This document shows, piece by piece, positions 1-10,604 of a DNA stretch of 64,000 nt. The position numbers were made by a program, and so were the translations under genes. The stretch spans positions 3,348,001-3,412,000 of the forward strand of contig CP071499.1 of NCBI GenBank assembly GCA_017354895.1. The letters run 5' to 3'. Below the pieces are notes generated by a model. It was not told the origin of the DNA. It ran no database searches and was given only the letters and a program-made list of their open reading frames with translations. Numbering within the stretch: position 1 is the first letter of the stretch; each line of letters begins with the position of its first letter. The DNA is from Podospora comata (taxonomy: Eukaryota; Ascomycota; Sordariomycetes; Sordariales; Podosporaceae).

Positions 1-779
1 AACTAAGTCGGGTGTGTTGACGGGAGGTAATGACACATCATGACTTTCTTTTTTTGCGGTAGCGATGCGATTAGCGATTGCATTTTCACGTTTCGTTGGT
101 CACTCTTGGTCATCGGCTATCAAAAAGAAACAGGGTTATATAGGGTTTTCCAAAAAGGAGGGGGGGCGATACGTGCGATCGCGTATGATGAAAAAGGGAG
201 TTGATAATCATATAGGGATAGATCATGGGAAATACCCTGGTGGATGGGTTCAGGGGTTTAGGGCTGGCTGGTGTTTTGAATGCTGTATGTAGTATCCGTT
301 GCTGCCGAACAGGTTTTAGACAAAATGGATATTATTACGGCATCGTGTTGTTTTCTGGAGCTCGTGTGACGCATCAGAAGAGTCAGCTTTCAGGTAATGT
401 TGACACCTTGCTCTCCTAAAAGACAAGAACTCCACACTGGTGTTTTGCCACTGTTTTCACCACGTGTGGAAAAAGAGGGATGGATATCCTGGTTGAGCTG
501 TGCTCGACTGATAGAGGAGTCATGCAATTGAAGGGATTCCAAAGACACACACGATATCGAAACTACGATATGAAGTTAAAGGGACTGTGGGGGTCCTGTG
601 TGTTCATGTCGAGGGGGGTGCCTGTAGTAGGTAGCCTTTGCATTTCCACATAGTAGAGCAGACTTTCTGGTTGTAGTAGTCCCTTCTCCACCAAGTAACT
701 GGTATCATCATCAACCTAGGTATATACAAACATCTTACCACTTTCCCCCCCTTTCCTTAATGGATAGACAGGTTCCCCT
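1..779. other. Left edge, no gene seen
   Basis: No open frame here resembles a protein family. The short frames at 65-292 and 225-419 have no recognisable motif or codon pattern. The 3' part (about 600-779) is probably the trailer and downstream flank of the NDUFAF3-like gene, which ends at 780 on the minus strand. Confidence 0.5.
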
Positions 780-1522
780 TCACTCCTCAAACCCAATCGG
801 CACCAACGCGGCAGCCACATCCCCCACCCCCCTCTCCGTCGCCAAAAGGTTGTACTGGCTCGCCGCGTTTCTCGTGTCTAACACCTCGACCCTCATACCC
901 ATCTCGCCGATCGCCTGTCGCGTCTTTGGGCTGATGGGCCTGTTGTATTTACCCACTCCTAGGATCAGGAGATCTATCCCATTCAACCGTTAGCACCTCT
1001 CCCTTGCTTTTTTCCAGTATGTCTGAGAGACGTACCAGGCCTAGGCCAAACAACACTCAACACCCCCAAACTCTCGGGGTCAATCTCCCACTGCCACTTG
1101 CTGTTGATCATCTTTTTTCTTGTTCCTTTCCCGTCTTTGGTAAGCCATGGTTTCCACTCAAACGCCTCCCCGCCTATGAGCAAGGCCCCGCTGCCGTTGG
1201 TGATTTGCACCCCAGAGTTGAGGGAGAAGCCGTCGTGGTGGCAGACGTCGATGGAGGTAGACGGGACGGGGGTGTTGCCTAGCACGTCAAGGCTGGAGAA
1301 GTCGGTAGTCGGGGAGGAGGTTGGGACTGGCTCGTTGTTGTGCGCTAGGGGGGCGCCGCCTTTGGAGAGGGTGCGGGAGGGGGAGGAGAAGAAGCAAGCG
1401 GCGGATATCCTGGGAGTTGTGAAGGAGCTGAGGAGGGATGGTCTGGAGGTGGTGATGCGACGGAGAGTGGTGAGCCTTCGCGCGGGGGCGGAAAGGGGTA
1501 TGGAGGGTGAAAACGTCGCCAT
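780..1522 (-). CDS. NDUFAF3-like mitochondrial complex I assembly factor (Mth938/DUF498 domain)
   Basis: Two exons, 1522-1036 and 973-780, give a 226-residue protein; the 62-nt intron has a GTACGT donor, a GCTAAC branch point and an ATAG acceptor. The first about 45 residues are rich in Arg, Ser and Thr with no acidic residue, as in a mitochondrial presequence. The core carries the Mth938/NDUFAF3 pattern: a GGEAFEW segment, then a PRPDLLILGVG strand that is restored only by removing the intron, and a C-terminal NAASQYNLLATE segment. In animals NDUFAF3 acts with NDUFAF4 early in assembly of the complex I Q-module in the matrix; a similar role is inferred here. An overlapping frame that runs further 5' (to 1838) is in a different phase and looks like a shadow. 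Confidence 0.85.
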
Positions 1523-2207
1523 TGTGGTCTGTTAAAGTAAGTTTTATGACATGCGCATCGATTTGGAGCTGGCGCGGGGTAGTGGTGGTGCTGTTGTACG
1601 CTCTGCCGTTGGAGGTTGCAGAGACGTTTTGACTTGGAGGAGCTCTCCTCGATTGGAAATAATTTGGGCGGAGCTCGACGTCACTTGCAGGGGTCTTGAA
1701 AGCGTGGGTTGGGCAACACAGAAAAAGAAAGACAAGACACTTTGGCGTTGAAGACGGGAGACAGCTTGCAATCATTGAACATTTTCGATTCCTTTGCCAT
1801 CTCCCAACGCCCTCTGTCCCGTTCTCCATGAAAGGCACAGATTAATCAGAAACCTCAAAAGACCCTCAAAGTCTCCTCATAACACCAAAAAAACATTGGG
1901 CGAACTTTGTGCTGAATTCCGTCTCGTCGTCTAGCGGCTCAGCAATGGGGCGCTGAGAACCTCCCGCAGCTATGGGGGAATCACGCAAATACCATATCCC
2001 ACTACTCCCCATGAAAAAAGCAGCCTGAAGTCCATTTCCATTTGCGAACCTCATTCCTGAGTCGAAAGCAGCCCTAACAACAGAGACAGCCAAAACTCGG
2101 GCTGTACGTGTACGGCATGCAGCCCTTTTCCCGTGAACACCGAAGCAATGAGAACATCAAACTAGCACCGTCCGCCCAGACCTGACCCGAGTAAAAGATT
2201 GTCGCAT
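1523..2207. other. Spacer between eL34 and the NDUFAF3-like gene
   Basis: This holds the trailer of eL34 and the promoter and leader of the NDUFAF3-like gene, both transcribed on the minus strand. No further coding signal is seen. Confidence 0.5.
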
Positions 2208-3001
2208 TTATTTCTTCTTGTCGGCGGCGGTCTGCTCCTTCAGCACCTTCTTGACGATCTTCTGCTCCTCAATGAGGAAAGCACGGACGATACGGTCACG
2301 GACGCAGTTGCCGCATCTTGAGCCACCGTACGCGCGCTGGACGGTCTTCTTGGGCTTGGAGATCTGGGCATACTCCTTGGGGCGGAGGGCGGGGATCTGT
2401 AAATCAGTCCTGTCAGTATTTCGTCCGTCTTTGCTACGAGGTCCCCTGCAACACAAACGAATCCGCCCTCAAATTCCCCTTCGTCGGTTTCGTGGGCTGT
2501 CGGCGGGCCTCGGCTGGTGTGTTGAAAAGCAAACTGAGGTATGAAGTCGAAATGCAGCACAGGAGTTGCGTTTGTTGGAGATGCTCAAGTCGGGGTCGAA
2601 TCGTTACGGGCGTCGTTCGTCATGCGAAGTTTGTATCGAATAATTCAAAAGGTCGATGGAATCGTGGTTTGCCGCTCTACCCAATTTCCCTTTCTCGAAC
2701 CATTCCTTTCCCCATTCGTGTAGAACTAAAGATTTGAATAAAACTTACACCAGGGAGTTTGATGCCGCAGTCGCCACACTTGGGGGCAGTGCCGCGCTTC
2801 TTGATGTGAAGAACACGGAGCTCACCACCGGGAGTCTTGACAACCCGCGTCCGGTTGGACGAGGTGTTGTAGCTGCAAAGAGAAGCTCGAGTCAGCCAAA
2901 TTATTCTTCCCCGATTTCCAGGTCCACGGTCGGGACAAGACGAATTGATTCGGGGCGACTCACGGGTTCCGGCGACGGTAGGTGACTCTGTTGTTGGCCA
3001 T
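2208..3001 (-). CDS. rpl34: 60S ribosomal protein eL34
   Basis: Three exons, 3001-2964, 2872-2749 and 2396-2208, encode 116 residues. The product matches the eL34 family along its whole length: N-terminal [12 protein letters not shown], a [17 protein letters not shown] segment, and C-terminal [14 protein letters not shown]-type sequence (here [16 protein letters not shown]) ending in lysines. Four cysteines in two CxxC pairs (C45/C48 and C82/C85) form the zinc site expected in eukaryotic eL34. It is a component of the large cytosolic ribosomal subunit. Exon 1 is only 38 nt, and the second intron (352 nt, 2748-2397) is long for this window, as is common in fungal ribosomal protein genes. The AATAAA sequence overlaps the stop codon. 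Confidence 0.97.
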
Positions 3002-3417
3002 TGCTGCGGTGATGTCGCTGTCGTGATGTTTCCGTCGACTCGATCACGGTGTGCTTGGTGGATGAATTTTGAGGGACAGTTTGGAAATTTCTGTGTGGGC
3101 GCAAATCCAGGCCCCACCAATTCTCCGGCTTCGAGGGTTGGCAGTTGGCAGCTTGATGCAACGGCTGCCCACGCACTGGCCAAGCCACGAAAGCTGACAT
3201 AACCGTGTGGCTAGTGCGGGGCTGTCATCTATCTTATCAGCACCAACAACCACTTAGGCTCAACCTCCAACTTCACTATCATCTCCGTTGCTCACAAGTG
3301 AATCGTGGGGAGCTCTAGAAACAAGGCTGAATAACTATTCCCAAAACATGATATTCCTTACTGGACCAGCCAACTCCAAACTCCAATATGGCATATTAAA
3401 ACCCGCTTCCATACATG
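3002..3417. other. Promoter side of eL34 and 3' flank of the next gene
   Basis: About 416 nt on the 5' side of eL34 that also contain the trailer of the small gene ending at 3418. No coding signal or clear ribosomal-protein promoter box was recognised. Confidence 0.4.
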
Positions 3418-3940
3418 TTATTCCGTCTTCATCCTCTTCCGATCAGGATCACCCCAAAAAGGATCATCCACTGCTCGCCATTGTTTGATGCCCTTGGGAT
3501 CTCTTTTTTGACTGGCGTTAACTCTGTTCCATATAGCCTTGGTCTCCGGGCTGCCCAAGGCATCGCGGAAGCTGCCCAGCTCTTTGGTTGTGGAATCAAC
3601 AGACTGCATAAAGGCGGCATACATGGCCTCGGCTACATGTTATGGGTGACTATGGTCAGAATACGAAAAGGAGGGTTGAGCAGGGGTTGGAGGGGGGCAT
3701 ACGGGAGGGTTGTTTGGTATTCAGCGGCTCCAGCATGCGCGGAAGCGCCGAGCGAAGCCGTCGAAGCTGTATCCGACGTTAGAATATGCCCCCGGATCAC
3801 AACGAGCAAGTTGACCAGTGTGCATAACTTGCCTGGAGATGCAGCTGGTTCAAGTGATAGAGTGCATCCGCCAACTTCTCCTCCTCCTGCTGCGCGCTGT
3901 CTTTGGCTGGCTGGGCCTGGGTTGGATGATTGCTGGCCAT
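3418..3940 (-). CDS. Small conserved helical protein, possibly a Mediator-type subunit
   Basis: Three exons, 3940-3833, 3766-3703 and 3632-3418, join in phase to a 128-residue protein. The first intron begins with GCAAGT after CAG, the usual form of a GC-AG intron; the second has a GTATGC donor and a TAG acceptor. The protein starts with a polar Gln/Ala stretch, then has a leucine-rich helix (LHLQLRRLRSALPRMLEPL), a second helix, and a basic tail ending DRKRMKTE. There is no signal peptide or membrane segment. I do not firmly recognise the family. The size and two-helix pattern recall small Mediator subunits such as Med29/Intersex, but that is a guess. An in-frame ATG at 4033 would add 31 residues of low conservation appeal; I chose 3940. 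Splicing consistency supports a real gene. Confidence 0.68.
3772..3832 (-). other. GC-AG intron of the small helical protein gene
   Basis: The intron lies between exons ending at 3833 and starting at 3766 and occupies 3832-3767. It begins CAG/GCAAGT, matches the consensus for U2-type GC-AG introns, and ends TACAG. No GT donor near this position keeps the downstream helix in frame. Confidence 0.65.
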
Positions 3941-4893
3941 TTCTGCTATTTCCAGGGTGCCGTCTCTCGTTTCACCGACAGTGCTGGATGCAAGGCACAG
4001 ACCGACTGTGAGTTGAAGCTCTTGAGAGTTCACTTTGATGAGTGGTGGGAGCGAGATGAGGGGGCCGCAACGGCTGCAGAGTATTATGTATCCGAAGATG
4101 AATGTTTACATGAGGCAGGTATTCATCCAGAATCCCCTATCACGGAGCAATCAACCAGAGATGAATCAATGGAAGACGGCGGAGGAGACGATGCAGCATG
4201 ATTTGCTGCGAGGCTGACAGACCTCACTCATGCTGCCGCTGTTGGCTCGGCTGCTACCAAGAGCCAGCAAAGCTTGGCAAACAAGCTTTTGCCTCCCTCT
4301 TCAGGGACACACACAGCACAGGGAGTCTGGCTGTGGCTGAAAATGCATTTGCCTACCTTATTATGGTGGATGGTCCGAGCGCCCTAAAGGAATCGGCCTG
4401 GTGGAAGTCCAGCTCTTGCTTCCATTTTCTGTAGAGAAGCAAGCAACCCTTTTGACAAGAAAACTTTCAATATTCAGCTCCATCGCCAGGGAACCCGCGG
4501 CTGGCAAGCACAAAAAGTCGCACGTTACGCCGCCGCCGCTTGTTGCTGCTTTGTCGCTGGCGGATCGGCAGCCTTGATCAAAACCTGAATACACACGGTG
4601 CGTGTCGTGTCTTCATCGCACACATCTCTTCAGCGCTCAGAGCAGCTCGACCAGAACCTGAGCATCTTTTACTGCCCATTTTTCTTCGTACGCACGGTAC
4701 AGCATCCATCAAAGAGTACGTACCTGCATCTACGCACGCACCTCACACCCGACACCTGACGCGCACCTTTTTGTGGCGGAGGGTCGGGCGCCTTCTTTTT
4801 CTCTGCCTCGCAGCTCGCAGCACGCCGCACAGTATTTCCACTGGCTGTCCCACAACGACCGAGGCGGTCCTCCAGAAAATCGTTCCAATCACC
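3941..4893. other. Divergent promoter region between the small helical protein gene and the FAR1-type gene
   Basis: About 950 nt without a convincing gene. The reading frame of the FAR1-type gene stays open upstream to 4540 but contains no ATG before 4894, so this part is taken as leader. Confidence 0.45.
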
Positions 4894-5442
4894 ATGGAGT
4901 CCCAGGGAGCTCCAGGAGCTTCGCAGCAGCCACGGAGCCGCAAGCGCCAGCGCACCTCCAGGGTGCCGGAAGCCGGAAATACCGCCTCTCCAGCACTCAC
5001 CCCTGTCAGCCAGCTCCCCCAGGGCTGGGGGGCTGCCATGGCAAACAACAACCACCCCCAGGCCGTGCGCAGCCATGTCATTGACACCGTGCCAATTCAG
5101 TCCAGCTTCTCGTCACAGCAGCTCGACAGATCCCATGAGCCAGACGGCTTAATGAACAGCTACAGCAACCAACATCATAATGCCCATTCCCAGTACCCCG
5201 ATCCCCAACCCACCCTCGCCTCCGCCCCGCATCCCGACACGTCTGGTCTGAGCAGTCTGAGCAACCTAGCCGGCGAGCAGCACCAGCATCACGGCCAGCA
5301 CCAACAACAGCACCCTCAGCACCCTCACCAGCAGCACGCCCACCACCATCACCCTTCCCAGCAGGCGCAACAGCAGCAGCAGCAGCAGAAGTCGCAACAG
5401 CAATCCCAACCCCAACAACAACAGCCGACCCAGCACCAGCAC

Positions 5443-5473
<31 letters not shown>

Positions 5474-6447
5474 GCCCTAGTGTCAGCGTGAACCCATCGG
5501 CGGCCAAGCCTGACAGCCGCGCTCTCTTCCAGCAGCAATACGGCGGTGTTAAGCACACCTCTGGTGATTCCCCTCCCGCAAACGTGGCGAACCCAACCTC
5601 CGCCGGTCCTTCCTACTCGAATCTGCCGGTCTGGCACGGCACGCCCACTCCCACCGGCTCGTCGCAACCCGCGCCTCAGCTTGGCTCGGCCTCCTCGATG
5701 CCACCGCAGTCGCCGGTACCAGGTATTCCTGGCGGAGGTGGCCTGGGCCCGCCTCCAGAAAGTATATATCAGACTTTCGACGAGCTGCTTGCCGCGGTAC
5801 AGCGCCATGCGAAGGAGCAAGGTTATTCCATTGTGAAGCTACGCGCCAGCAACTACCGCGATGGTAAGCCGACGCGCTACGACCTTGTATGCGATCGCGG
5901 CGGAGTCAAGTACAACAGCACGGCCAAAAAGCGCAACCCAAGCACGCGCAAGGTTGATTGCCCATGGCGGGCCAAGGCCGTGTGCGAGGTCAACTTGGGC
6001 AATCAGTGGAGGTTCGTTGTCCAGGAGGTCCGGCATAACCATGAGGCGCGTGTTGCTGCGGCTCAACCGGGGCAAGAAAACACACCTGTCGCGCAAAGTA
6101 TCCGCAGCCTCAATCATAAAATCGACCGCATCTCCCATGAGATGAGCCAGGGTTTCAGTCGATTGGAACAGGTCGTTGTGCAGCGCTTGGACAACATGGA
6201 GAAGCGATTAGAAGCTCTTGAGACAGGTCGACCAGCAATGCTCGGAAACGGCGGTGTACCGTCCATGGGAACACCAAGCATGCCAACTGCTAATATGGGC
6301 GGCGGCAATATGGGCAATGCCCCGATGACGAACGGAGGCATGCAGCCGCTTGTGGATAGTAGGATGGGGGCACTGGAAAGCCGCTTGACTCAGATCGAAA
6401 TGATGGAAGAAGATCCATCACGCCTCTCGCTCATGGTCAACACCTAG
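4894..6447 (+). CDS. Gln-rich nuclear protein with FAR1/WRKY-GCM1-type zinc domain and coiled coil
   Basis: A single exon of 517 residues; 4894 is the first in-frame ATG. The N-terminus has a basic RSRKRQRTSR stretch that could be a nuclear signal. Residues about 130-195 are dominated by Gln and His. Residues 292-385 form a compact domain with ligands C333, C356, H381 and H383, the C-C-HxH order of the WRKY-GCM1/FAR1 superfamily, which also forms the DNA-binding end of Mutator-like transposases. A coiled coil follows (about 402-442), then a Gly/Met/Asn-rich tail. There is no transposase catalytic domain, so this is a host gene, probably a DNA-binding regulator. Its target is unknown. It stands alone, divergent from the small gene on its left and convergent with noxR. 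Confidence 0.85.
5384..5474 (+). repeat. CAG/CAA trinucleotide tract
   Basis: Two stretches of CAG and CAA codons encode Gln runs broken by Ser, Pro and His. The second, 5447-5474, is the purest CAG run. It is likely to vary in length between strains. Confidence 0.8.
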
Positions 6448-8665
6448 GATGGAACAGAGCCAAGTCAAGTGTGCGATCGTTCTGCTACGCCTACAGACCA
6501 TTAGAAGATGTTGGAAGCAGCCATCTGCGAGTCGGTTATCATACCAACACATGTTCTTCGGAACCACGCGACAAATTCCACATCAGGACTGTCGCCATGT
6601 ACTCCTGACCTGATCTAGGTTGTATTTGCCGTTTGCTAGGACGAGCCACAACCAAACGGTCTGAACGGAGGTCGCACCAACATCTGTATCATATCGACGC
6701 TGGCATGCAAGGAGTCGGGTGTAGAAGCGCCTGTACTCACTCACCGTTGGAGTAAAAGAGGATGAGAAAAGGCGCTGTGGCATCTTGTCCGTCACATGGC
6801 CGACTTATTTCAGTTATATTAGTGTGTGGCAGAAGTTTCTGCTTATTTTCCTTTTGTTCTGTGGCTCTTGGGGTTCAACCTGCTTACTCTGGCTTCTCTC
6901 GCCCGGGCAAGCATGAGTAAAATGTGTAAATACATTCTGTGGTTTCAGGTGTGAATTTCCTGGTCTTCTCTTTTCTGCGTTTTTAACTATATCCCGGGGA
7001 ACAGGGTGTGATGAGGCGTCGTGGTTGGGCTTCAGGGGAAGGGCAAGGCATGGGTTGGTTTTGACATGTTTCTTTGCGGCGTTGTGACGACCCTGTGGTT
7101 GGGTCTGGGGGTTTATATGTCTACGGCTTCCATACCTTGCATGCCGTCTTCGGTATTTGTGCGCGATTTGCTTTTTTCTGTTTTCTTGGTCTGCTTGGCT
7201 GGTGGTTGCCATGCAGACTGTGTGTTTTTTTATTATTTTAAACAACGGAGTACTTGGTATTGTTACTCATTACTCTCCTGTGGGGTGGGGTGAAGGTGGA
7301 AGGGAAGGACTTATTTGGCTCATCATTATTACAGTTGGGCGATGCCAGGGCGAGAGGTCATCTTGGAGTATATGGGTAGGGCGACACGTCAACTGCGAAG
7401 ACAACCGACACAAGCAGGACCAAGGCACCCAGCACTGAGATATAATCTCATGTCGATCCGTTGACGTCCCAGTTCAGGTTCGACGAATCTGTCTGAATGG
7501 GACGCACCTTTGGGGGTTTGGGACAAGACACAAGCCAGGCAAAGGCCAGAAAAGGAGATTGTGAGAGGGAAGTAAATCAGGGGGGCCACCAAACACAAAG
7601 ACCAACAAACATACAAAAACTCTTAGTTTGTACGATGGAATAAACCCTTAAGTGTGGTGTATATATCAATATCAAGCATTTGAATGCGAGTTATTATGGG
7701 TCTTTTTTACTAATAGTGACTGGAGTGATGTCTTGAGGGCAACGCTCAAGATGTTAAGTGTTCAAGGGAGAAGGAAGGGCACAACAGGTCGGGGGAGGCA
7801 TTATTGAAAAGCGCTGACGAAAAAACTCAATTCACATCACCATCCAGGTGTATAAAGCTATGCTATGCGTGCCGTCTCTCATCACCCACCCCCAAACCTT
7901 TGGTATCAACAACTCGCCCTTCCTGTATCTAAACGTTGCACACTTCGATCCACCCTACCCCCCTTTCCCCCCTCGCCCTCCTACTCTTCCCTGATAATAA
8001 TATGAAAGTTTCATCACCACAAGATAAAACGCCTTGTTGACAAAGACAGGGAAAAATCATCACAACAAAAGTAAAATGAAAGAAGCAAGACAGTTGAGTA
8101 ACAGATAACAAAATAAAGGGAATACGATTGCAAAGAAATAATCAAGTTCTCTACCAAAACCCTCCTCCTCCTCTTCCGCTTCCTCCTAGCCAAAGGTGGG
8201 ATATCAACAATCATTAACCTCCTCTTTTCACCCCCCCCATTCATTCCCTTCAAAAGTTAACATCCCAAAAAAGAACGCCTCTTTCTCCGTGTTGGCTTTT
8301 TAAAAAAGTAAAATCCAAGTCTCCTGAAAGTAAACAAAAAGAAAAGAAAAAGTCTTATGCAAAAAGAAAAAGGAAAATGTAGTGGGAATATGCTGATGAG
8401 AATATGTTCATATACGTGTTGTTGTAAGCGAAGGAAGAGCAGCAAGCAGCAAAGCAGAAAGACAAGATATTTTGCTTTTTGTGGTGTATAATTTTTGTGC
8501 CATCATCGTTCCATTCATTACTTCGTATTTTTAGAGGGGCTGGGTGGGTGTAAGAGGGGGGGGGGCTCAGTTGCCGGGGTATATAAAATACGAATAATTT
8601 CGAATATCCAAGAAACAAACAAAACAAAAAAAGATTTTGCGTGTCGCGAACAAGAGTTGTATGTA
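6448..8665. other. Convergent gene spacer, no gene seen
   Basis: About 2.2 kb between the stop of the FAR1-type gene and the stop of noxR. It becomes A/T-rich from about 7600 and has homopolymer runs near 8300-8640. The short frames lack any recognisable motif. Trailers of both genes probably reach into it. Confidence 0.5.
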
Positions 8666-10604
8666 TTATTGCAGTTCAACCCAGACCTGGCAAATGGTTA
8701 GCATGACTGTGAAAAGGTTGTTGAGGGTAAAAAAGAAAGAAGAAAACATACCTCCATCTTCCCCGTCTCCGACCTCGCCTTCCTGGCATTCTGCCTCACA
8801 CCGCTCATCACCATCTCCAGATCATCCTGGTCCACCATCGTGATCAGCTCGGGCGAGTCCTCGTCCTTGAACTTGATCAAGAACTGGCCCCTGGGCGGGA
8901 TGTTGAACTTCTCCCTGATCTTGGCCGCAAAGTCGGGGAACTCGACCGCCGGCCCGACCATGATGTACCGCACGTCGTTGGCGTGCACCTTGACCCTGAT
9001 CGTCCTCAGCGCGTCCCTCCTCGAGGACCCCCGCTTGGATCCCCCAGAGACAGAACCAGGACCTGGCCTCCTGGGCGCCATCATCTCAAAGTCGCCCTCG
9101 TCAAAGGAGCCGTCGTCGTAGTCGCTGCCTTCTTCGTCTTCTTCCTCGATGTAGCGGTCTCGTGGCTGGTTGCCGCCGCGGTTGCTCCGTTGGGAGCGGC
9201 TGTTTCTGGAGCCGCCGCCGCCTTGGTACATGTCGTAGAGGTCGTCGTTGTATGTGTCCTCTTCTTCTTCTCTTCTTCTCCTGGAGGAGGGGGGATCGCG
9301 CTGGGAGTAGCCGCGGGATGGGGGGGCAGCGGCCGAGGCGGAGCGGCTTGGCCGGCGCTGCTGTTCGCGTGGTCCCTCATCTGGGGAGGCCTTTTCGTAG
9401 CGGTCGCTTGGGCGGGACTTTTCGAGGTTGAGGCGGCTGGGGACGGGCTTGGGTCCGTTGCGGACCGAGGCGGCGCGGCTTGGTTGCGCTGGCTTGTCGT
9501 TCTCGGGTGGTGGAGTGGGAGGGAAGACGTTGCGGCTGTTTGGTGGTTCGGATTGCTGTCTTCTGGACTGGAGGCCTGGTTTGACGAGGTTGCTGGCGGC
9601 GAAGGAGAGGGCTTCTTGTGGCCTGTCGTCCTTGACCTCGATTGGGCCGGTCTGTTTTGGCTTGTGTGTTAGTGTCTGGGAATGACATGGTGCCGGAGAA
9701 GGGAACACATACAGATTGCTTCATTTCAGCACCGGCAAATCCAGTAAAGGCATTGGCTCTGTCCGAGGCAGCAACTAATCTGGCCTTCCCGAGGTAGTCC
9801 TTTTGCTGCAAATTTCGCACCTTGGCCTCATTGGGCCTGTAGACAACACCAACAGGAATTGAGAACACTGTATAGCCCTGCAAAAACAATGTTAGACACA
9901 AAACAACAGTACAGCTGAAACAGACCCTGATCTCACCTTCGCCTCATCCCTGATGGCATCGTTGATTACATTGTGGTCCTCCACCACCTTCTCCTTGACG
10001 GCGTACTGCAAATCTTGCATACCGGCTTCCATTTGCTCCAGGTAGATGTAGCAGAGACCACGGTTGAACAAGACCTCGCAAGAGTAGAGCTTGAAGATCA
10101 ACCCGAGCTGCCCATAGTCGATCAGCGTGTTGCCGCGGAGGTAAAGAAGTGTGTCGTTGAAGTTCGCCAAGGCCTCCTCGAAATCACCCAGCAAAAAGTT
10201 GGAAACACCTTGTTGAAAGTAAGCGACGGCGAGGTACTGGTCGAGTTTGACAGCGCGTTGGTAGCATTCGACCTGTAGTGTTTTATATTAGCATCTATTG
10301 TTTTTGATGGGGTTTTCCCCCCTGAACCAAAGAGAACAGAGAAAAGGTTGTTGGGGGGCAACATACAGCTTGCTCGTGCTGGCCGAGTGTCGCATTGATC
10401 ACGCCCATGTTGAACAGAATCTTGGACGTATCCGAGATCCTCTCAAAGGCCTGGAGGGCTTCGTCGAACTCATTGTTGTCGTAGTACTTGAGGGCCTCGA
10501 CCCAAGTTTCTATTTCCTATAGTCGGGCGTATAAGCTGAGCTGTTCTCCACACAACCTGAGCGCGTCCGCAGCTGGGATGTCGTCTTACCTGTTTTAAAG
10601 ACAT
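8666..10604 (-). CDS. noxR: NoxR, regulatory subunit of fungal NADPH oxidases (p67phox homologue)
   Basis: Six exons (10604-10590, 10516-10367, 10272-9937, 9877-9713, 9651-8752, 8686-8666) encode 528 residues, all joining in phase 0. Residues 6-165 hold the TPR repeats that bind Rac in the p67phox family. The GYTVFSIPVGVVYRP segment (about 168-182) and following residues correspond to the oxidase activation region. A long disordered Pro/Ser/Arg-rich middle follows, and a PB1 domain starts near residue 437 (LRTIRVKVHANDVRYIMV). There is no SH3 domain, as is normal in fungi. NoxR activates the membrane oxidases NoxA/Nox1 and NoxB/Nox2 with Rac, and is needed for fruiting-body development and hyphal fusion in related fungi. 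The first exon codes only five residues and the last only six before the stop. Confidence 0.95.

Noticed and set aside
1287-1838. A longer minus-strand frame overlapping the NDUFAF3-like gene
   Set aside because: It is in another phase and Pro/Gln-rich; the NDUFAF3 frame has a proper presequence and spliced domain.
5266-5820. A 184-codon minus-strand frame with a long poly-leucine run
   Set aside because: It is the reverse of the CAG/CAA tract in the FAR1-type gene; the leucine run is a by-product of the repeat.
6604-6618. CCTGACCTGATCTAGG, like the conserved arm of the TPP riboswitch
   Set aside because: The matching CTGAGA element and the GGTGC arm are missing, and the site lies in the trailer of a gene unrelated to thiamine.
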